This document shows positions 61,202-64,000 of a DNA stretch of 64,000 nt, one piece after another. The notes beneath the pieces were generated by a model. The model made no database searches. It saw only the letters and a list, made by a program, of their open reading frames with translations, and was not told the DNA's origin. A program made the translations under genes and the position numbers. Numbering within the stretch: the first letter of the stretch is position 1; each line of letters begins with the position of its first letter. Source of the stretch: an uncultured Acidobacteriia bacterium (GTDB lineage Bacteria > Acidobacteriota > Terriglobia > Bryobacterales > Bryobacteraceae); the NCBI GenBank assembly GCA_903929755.1, contig CAIYVZ010000206.1, positions 49,964-113,963 on the forward strand, in the 5' to 3' direction.

Positions 61202-63229
61202 ATGACCGAGACGGGCCTGTTGCTGGCCGCAACGATTGAACGAATATTGGCCGGCGGCTGTTCCGCCGATGGCGCTGACAGCGTGGTTGCAGATGCCAGC
61301 CCCGGCGGATCCGGGCCTGGCGTCGCCCAGTTGCTGCGCACTCTGAATGAGTACCTGACACTTCCTTTGCCGCATGACCTGCGGTCCAGTGCTGTTCTGG
61401 TGGCCGATCTTTCCCGGCGTGACGACGCTCCCGGCGACTTCGGGCTTGCGCTGCAGTCCCTGCGCGTAGCGCTCGACTCTCACCTGGAACAGGAAGAGTC
61501 TGCCAGCCAGCTCGCCAACGACCCCGAGATGTTGCAGGAGTTTCTCGCTGAGTCTCGTGCCCACCTGGTAACCATTGAAGCCGGGTTGCTGCGCCTCGAA
61601 AACAATACGGAGGACGCAGAAGCTCTGAATTCGGTATTCCGTTCGTTTCATACCATCAAGGGACTTGCCGGCTTCCTTGGCGCGGCGGCAATTCACGAAC
61701 TGGCTCACGAGACCGAGAACGTGCTCGATCTTGCACGCTCGGGTGTTGTTGTAGCCAATCCGGAAGTGATCGATGTCATCCTCCGCGCGGCAGATGAGAT
61801 GGGCCGCTGTCTGGATAAGGCAGCTACCAGTAGCATTCGCGCCATGCCGCGCTGCGAACTGGCACTTCTGGACGAACTCGCGGCAGTTGCGAAGCGAGCC
61901 GCCGGACCTCTGGTACTCGCCGCCGAGCCTCATCCTGTAACGCTGGCGGTTCAGGTTGCGGTGGCCGCACCGGCACTAAGTGGCAAGCAAAGAACTCAGA
62001 GTTCCGCTCCCCCTCCCTCCCGGCTAACTGAAACCAGCGTCGTCCGGATTGAGACCGCCAAGCTGGAGCACCTCATCGATATGGTGGGCGAACTGGTGAT
62101 CGCGGAGTCCGTGGTTCGCCAGGATCCTGCGATTGCCGCTTCGGCTGATCCGCTTCTATCCCGCAATCTGATGCAGTTAGGAAGGGTAGTGCAGGAGGTC
62201 CAAAAGACCTCCATGTCCATGCGTATGGTGGCGGTCGGCACTCTCTTTCGCAAGATGTCCCGTCTCGTTCGCGACCTGGCACGAAAGTCAGGCAAGACGG
62301 TTGAGATGATTACCGTCGGTGATGATGTGGAACTGGATCGCAGCATTGTGGAAGATCTTGCAGATCCGATGGTGCACATGATCCGAAACGCCGTAGATCA
62401 TGGCCTGGAAACGCCCGCCGAGCGTCTTGCCGCGGGCAAACCCGACAAGGGGATCATTCGGCTCCAGGCTGCCCACGACGCGGGTGAGATTGTCATTCAG
62501 TTATCGGACGACGGCCGCGGGCTTGCTTCGGACAGAATTCTCGCCAAAGCTCGCGCCCGGGGCCTGGTTGCTCCCGATGCGAATCTTGACGAAGATGCTG
62601 TCTTTAAGCTGATTTTTGAGCCGGGTTTCTCCACCGCGGAAAAAGTCACCGACATGTCCGGCCGAGGCGTGGGGATGGACGTAGTTCGAAAGCAGATTCA
62701 AAAATTGCGGGGCCATATCTCGATTCACTCCACGCTCGGGAAGGGTTGCGTATTTGTTCTTCGGCTGCCCCTCACCCTCGCGATCATTGACGGTCTCGTG
62801 GTCGGGGTCGGCTCCCAGCGGCTCATTCTTCCCATGTTCGCAGTTCGCGAGATGTTCGCGCCTGAACCAGAAACAATTGTAACTTTGGAGAATCGGGCTG
62901 AAGTTGCCAATTTTAGAGGGAGGTTGTACCCGATCGTGCGGCTGTCGCGTTTGGTCCATGGTACCGAGAAATCGTCTGTTCCACCGGCTGCTGTCCTCGG
63001 AGAAGCCCTGGGCCGGAAGGGTGACGGGGTCCTGGTTGTCGTCGAAAGCCGTGATCAGCTGTTCTGTGTCGCGGTCGATCAGTTGATTGGAAAACAGGAA
63101 GTCGTGATCAAGTCGCTCGGCCCCACCTTCCGCGATGTGCCCGCGGTTTCAGGTGGTGCGATCCTCGGCGACGGCCGGGTTGGTCTGATTATTGACGTCA
63201 ACTCTCTTCGAACGGGGAGAGCAGCTTGA
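61202..63229 (+). CDS. cheA: Chemotaxis histidine kinase CheA
   Basis: A 675-residue kinase that phosphorylates CheY and CheB in response to receptors. A 110-residue N-terminal extension of no known family precedes the P1 domain, whose phospho-accepting His150 lies in FRSFHTIKGLAGFLG. There is no clear P2 domain, only a short linker. The dimerisation helix SVVRIETAKLEHLIDMVGEL, the ATP-binding N box MIRNAVDHGLETP, SDDGRGLASDRI and MSGRGVGMDVVRKQ, and the C-terminal CheW-like domain (LPLTLAIIDGLVVGVGSQRL) are intact. The stop overlaps the cheR TTG start. Confidence 0.95.
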   Translation: MTETGLLLAATIERILAGGCSADGADSVVADASPGGSGPGVAQLLRTLNEYLTLPLPHDLRSSAVLVADLSRRDDAPGDFGLALQSLRVALDSHLEQEESASQLANDPEMLQEFLAESRAHLVTIEAGLLRLENNTEDAEALNSVFRSFHTIKGLAGFLGAAAIHELAHETENVLDLARSGVVVANPEVIDVILRAADEMGRCLDKAATSSIRAMPRCELALLDELAAVAKRAAGPLVLAAEPHPVTLAVQVAVAAPALSGKQRTQSSAPPPSRLTETSVVRIETAKLEHLIDMVGELVIAESVVRQDPAIAASADPLLSRNLMQLGRVVQEVQKTSMSMRMVAVGTLFRKMSRLVRDLARKSGKTVEMITVGDDVELDRSIVEDLADPMVHMIRNAVDHGLETPAERLAAGKPDKGIIRLQAAHDAGEIVIQLSDDGRGLASDRILAKARARGLVAPDANLDEDAVFKLIFEPGFSTAEKVTDMSGRGVGMDVVRKQIQKLRGHISIHSTLGKGCVFVLRLPLTLAIIDGLVVGVGSQRLILPMFAVREMFAPEPETIVTLENRAEVANFRGRLYPIVRLSRLVHGTEKSSVPPAAVLGEALGRKGDGVLVVVESRDQLFCVAVDQLIGKQEVVIKSLGPTFRDVPAVSGGAILGDGRVGLIIDVNSLRTGRAA

Positions 63230-64000
63230 CCAGTGCATGGAGACAACTTCCGCCGCTCAATCCCAGCGATTTTGACACCGTTCGCCGGCTGGCCTTCGAT
63301 ACCTGCGGCATCAGCCTTCATGCCGGAAAGTTGGGCCTTGTCTCGTCCCGGCTGGAACGCCTGGTACGGAAATACAGCTTTGGGACCTTTGGCGACTACA
63401 TTCGATTTCTCATGGAACGCAGGGCTGGTCCAGAGTTCAGCGAGTTCATTGACCATCTGACCACCAACCACTCCGGGTTCTGGCGAGAGCCGGAGCACTT
63501 TACCTTCCTGAAGGAGAAGATTCTGGCGGAACGGCCGAAGAGCATGAAGATCTGGTCTGCCGCCTGCGCGACTGGTGAAGAGCCCTATACAATCGCGATG
63601 TGCTGTCTTGATGCGGGTGTCCCGGGGGCTGTTTCGGCTACCGACATCTCTAATACCGCGCTGAATACTGCCGTTGCCGGAGAGTACGAGGAATCGCGCC
63701 TGAATGCCCTGCCTCCGGGATGGCGAAACCGCTACTTCGAAACGGACCGGAGAACGCCCGGAAAATGGAAGATCCTCCGAAGTGTTCGTGCCTGCGTGCG
63801 GTTCGGAACCTTCAACCTGCTTCACCCCTGCACGGAGGCCGGATTATTCGACGTGATCTTCTTGTGTATTCCGACGATGTCGATCACTCAGTCCGATCTG
63901 ATGTCGATCAGTTGCGAACCCGGCGACGCAGGACTCTCTCAGTCTGAAACAGTGATCGGCATGAGTCAAGGGAATTTGCCGTTCCGCGACCGTTTTTTGC
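63226..64000 (+). CDS. cheR: Chemotaxis methyltransferase CheR (3' truncated by the window edge)
   Basis: Partial gene (258 codons visible) for the enzyme that methylates Glu residues of chemoreceptors with S-adenosylmethionine. The N-terminal helical domain and the SAM motif WSAACATGEEPYTIAM with ATDISNTALNTAVAGEYEE are clear. The later motif that normally reads like CRNVxIYFD after FDVIF is replaced by LCIPTMSITQ, and about eight residues seem missing before SQSETVIGMSQG, which again looks CheR-like. The frame stays open to the window end. The start is TTG at 63226, overlapping the cheA stop. Confidence 0.85.
   Translation, partial: MTSAWRQLPPLNPSDFDTVRRLAFDTCGISLHAGKLGLVSSRLERLVRKYSFGTFGDYIRFLMERRAGPEFSEFIDHLTTNHSGFWREPEHFTFLKEKILAERPKSMKIWSAACATGEEPYTIAMCCLDAGVPGAVSATDISNTALNTAVAGEYEESRLNALPPGWRNRYFETDRRTPGKWKILRSVRACVRFGTFNLLHPCTEAGLFDVIFLCIPTMSITQSDLMSISCEPGDAGLSQSETVIGMSQGNLPFRDRFL

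Noticed and set aside
1..64000. tRNA, rRNA or intact insertion sequence
   Set aside because: None was recognised on reading either strand; a tRNAscan or IS search would be decisive but could not be run.

Overview
The window is GC-rich bacterial chromosome that I assign to Acidobacteriota, most likely the Bryobacterales/Solibacter group. The markers are two proteins of the soil-acidobacterial TIGR03435 family plus relics of more, a VWFA-related acidobacterial protein (TIGR03436 type), and three very large TonB-dependent receptors that begin with a carboxypeptidase-regulatory-like domain. The genus is not resolved. Left side (1-13024): a 5'-truncated miaB, a DUF151 bifunctional nuclease and a secreted S9 peptidase lead into an overlapping three-gene set of a DUF1702 protein, an ABC1/UbiB-type kinase and a sequence-related ABC1 protein that has lost every catalytic motif. 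Next come a broken Rpn/DUF4351 nuclease relic, a small secreted TonB C-terminal-domain protein, and a coupled DUF362 protein, single-chain transketolase-like enzyme and cupin. Middle (13286-43479): a secreted protein with a lectin-like C-terminus overlaps the gene for a 1,329-residue exported protein with two haem-c motifs and a terpenoid-cyclase-like toroid. These are followed by an amidohydrolase, a doubtful and possibly frameshifted small gene, a DUF1778/GNAT toxin-antitoxin pair, a TPR protein and a TonB receptor with a clear terminator. Then come murA, a PQQ dehydrogenase coupled to murQ, and a toxin-antitoxin pair whose toxin frame has one in-frame amber stop. A second TonB receptor lies with a DUF6454-like protein. 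A minus-strand block holds a short TIGR03435 protein, the third TonB receptor, a VWFA-related protein and a full-size TIGR03435 protein; scrambled duplicate fragments of this block lie beside it. Right side (43919-64000): a nearly continuous flagellar and chemotaxis locus. fliS is followed by a convergent minus-strand rod and ring operon (flgF, flgG, flgA, flgH, flgI, flgJ-type rod binder). Divergently, fliK, flgD, flgE, fliN, fliO, fliP, fliQ, fliR, flhB, flhA, flhF, fliA, a second fliN-type gene, a SwrB-like membrane protein, cheA and a partial cheR are tightly packed, many with overlapping stops and starts. A very good sigma-28 type promoter lies before fliK and a weaker one before fliS, which fits fliA being encoded inside the locus. 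The basal-body genes fliE, fliF, fliG, fliH, fliI, flgB, flgC and fliM, flagellin and flhG are not in this window. No rRNA, tRNA, CRISPR array or intact insertion sequence was recognised.
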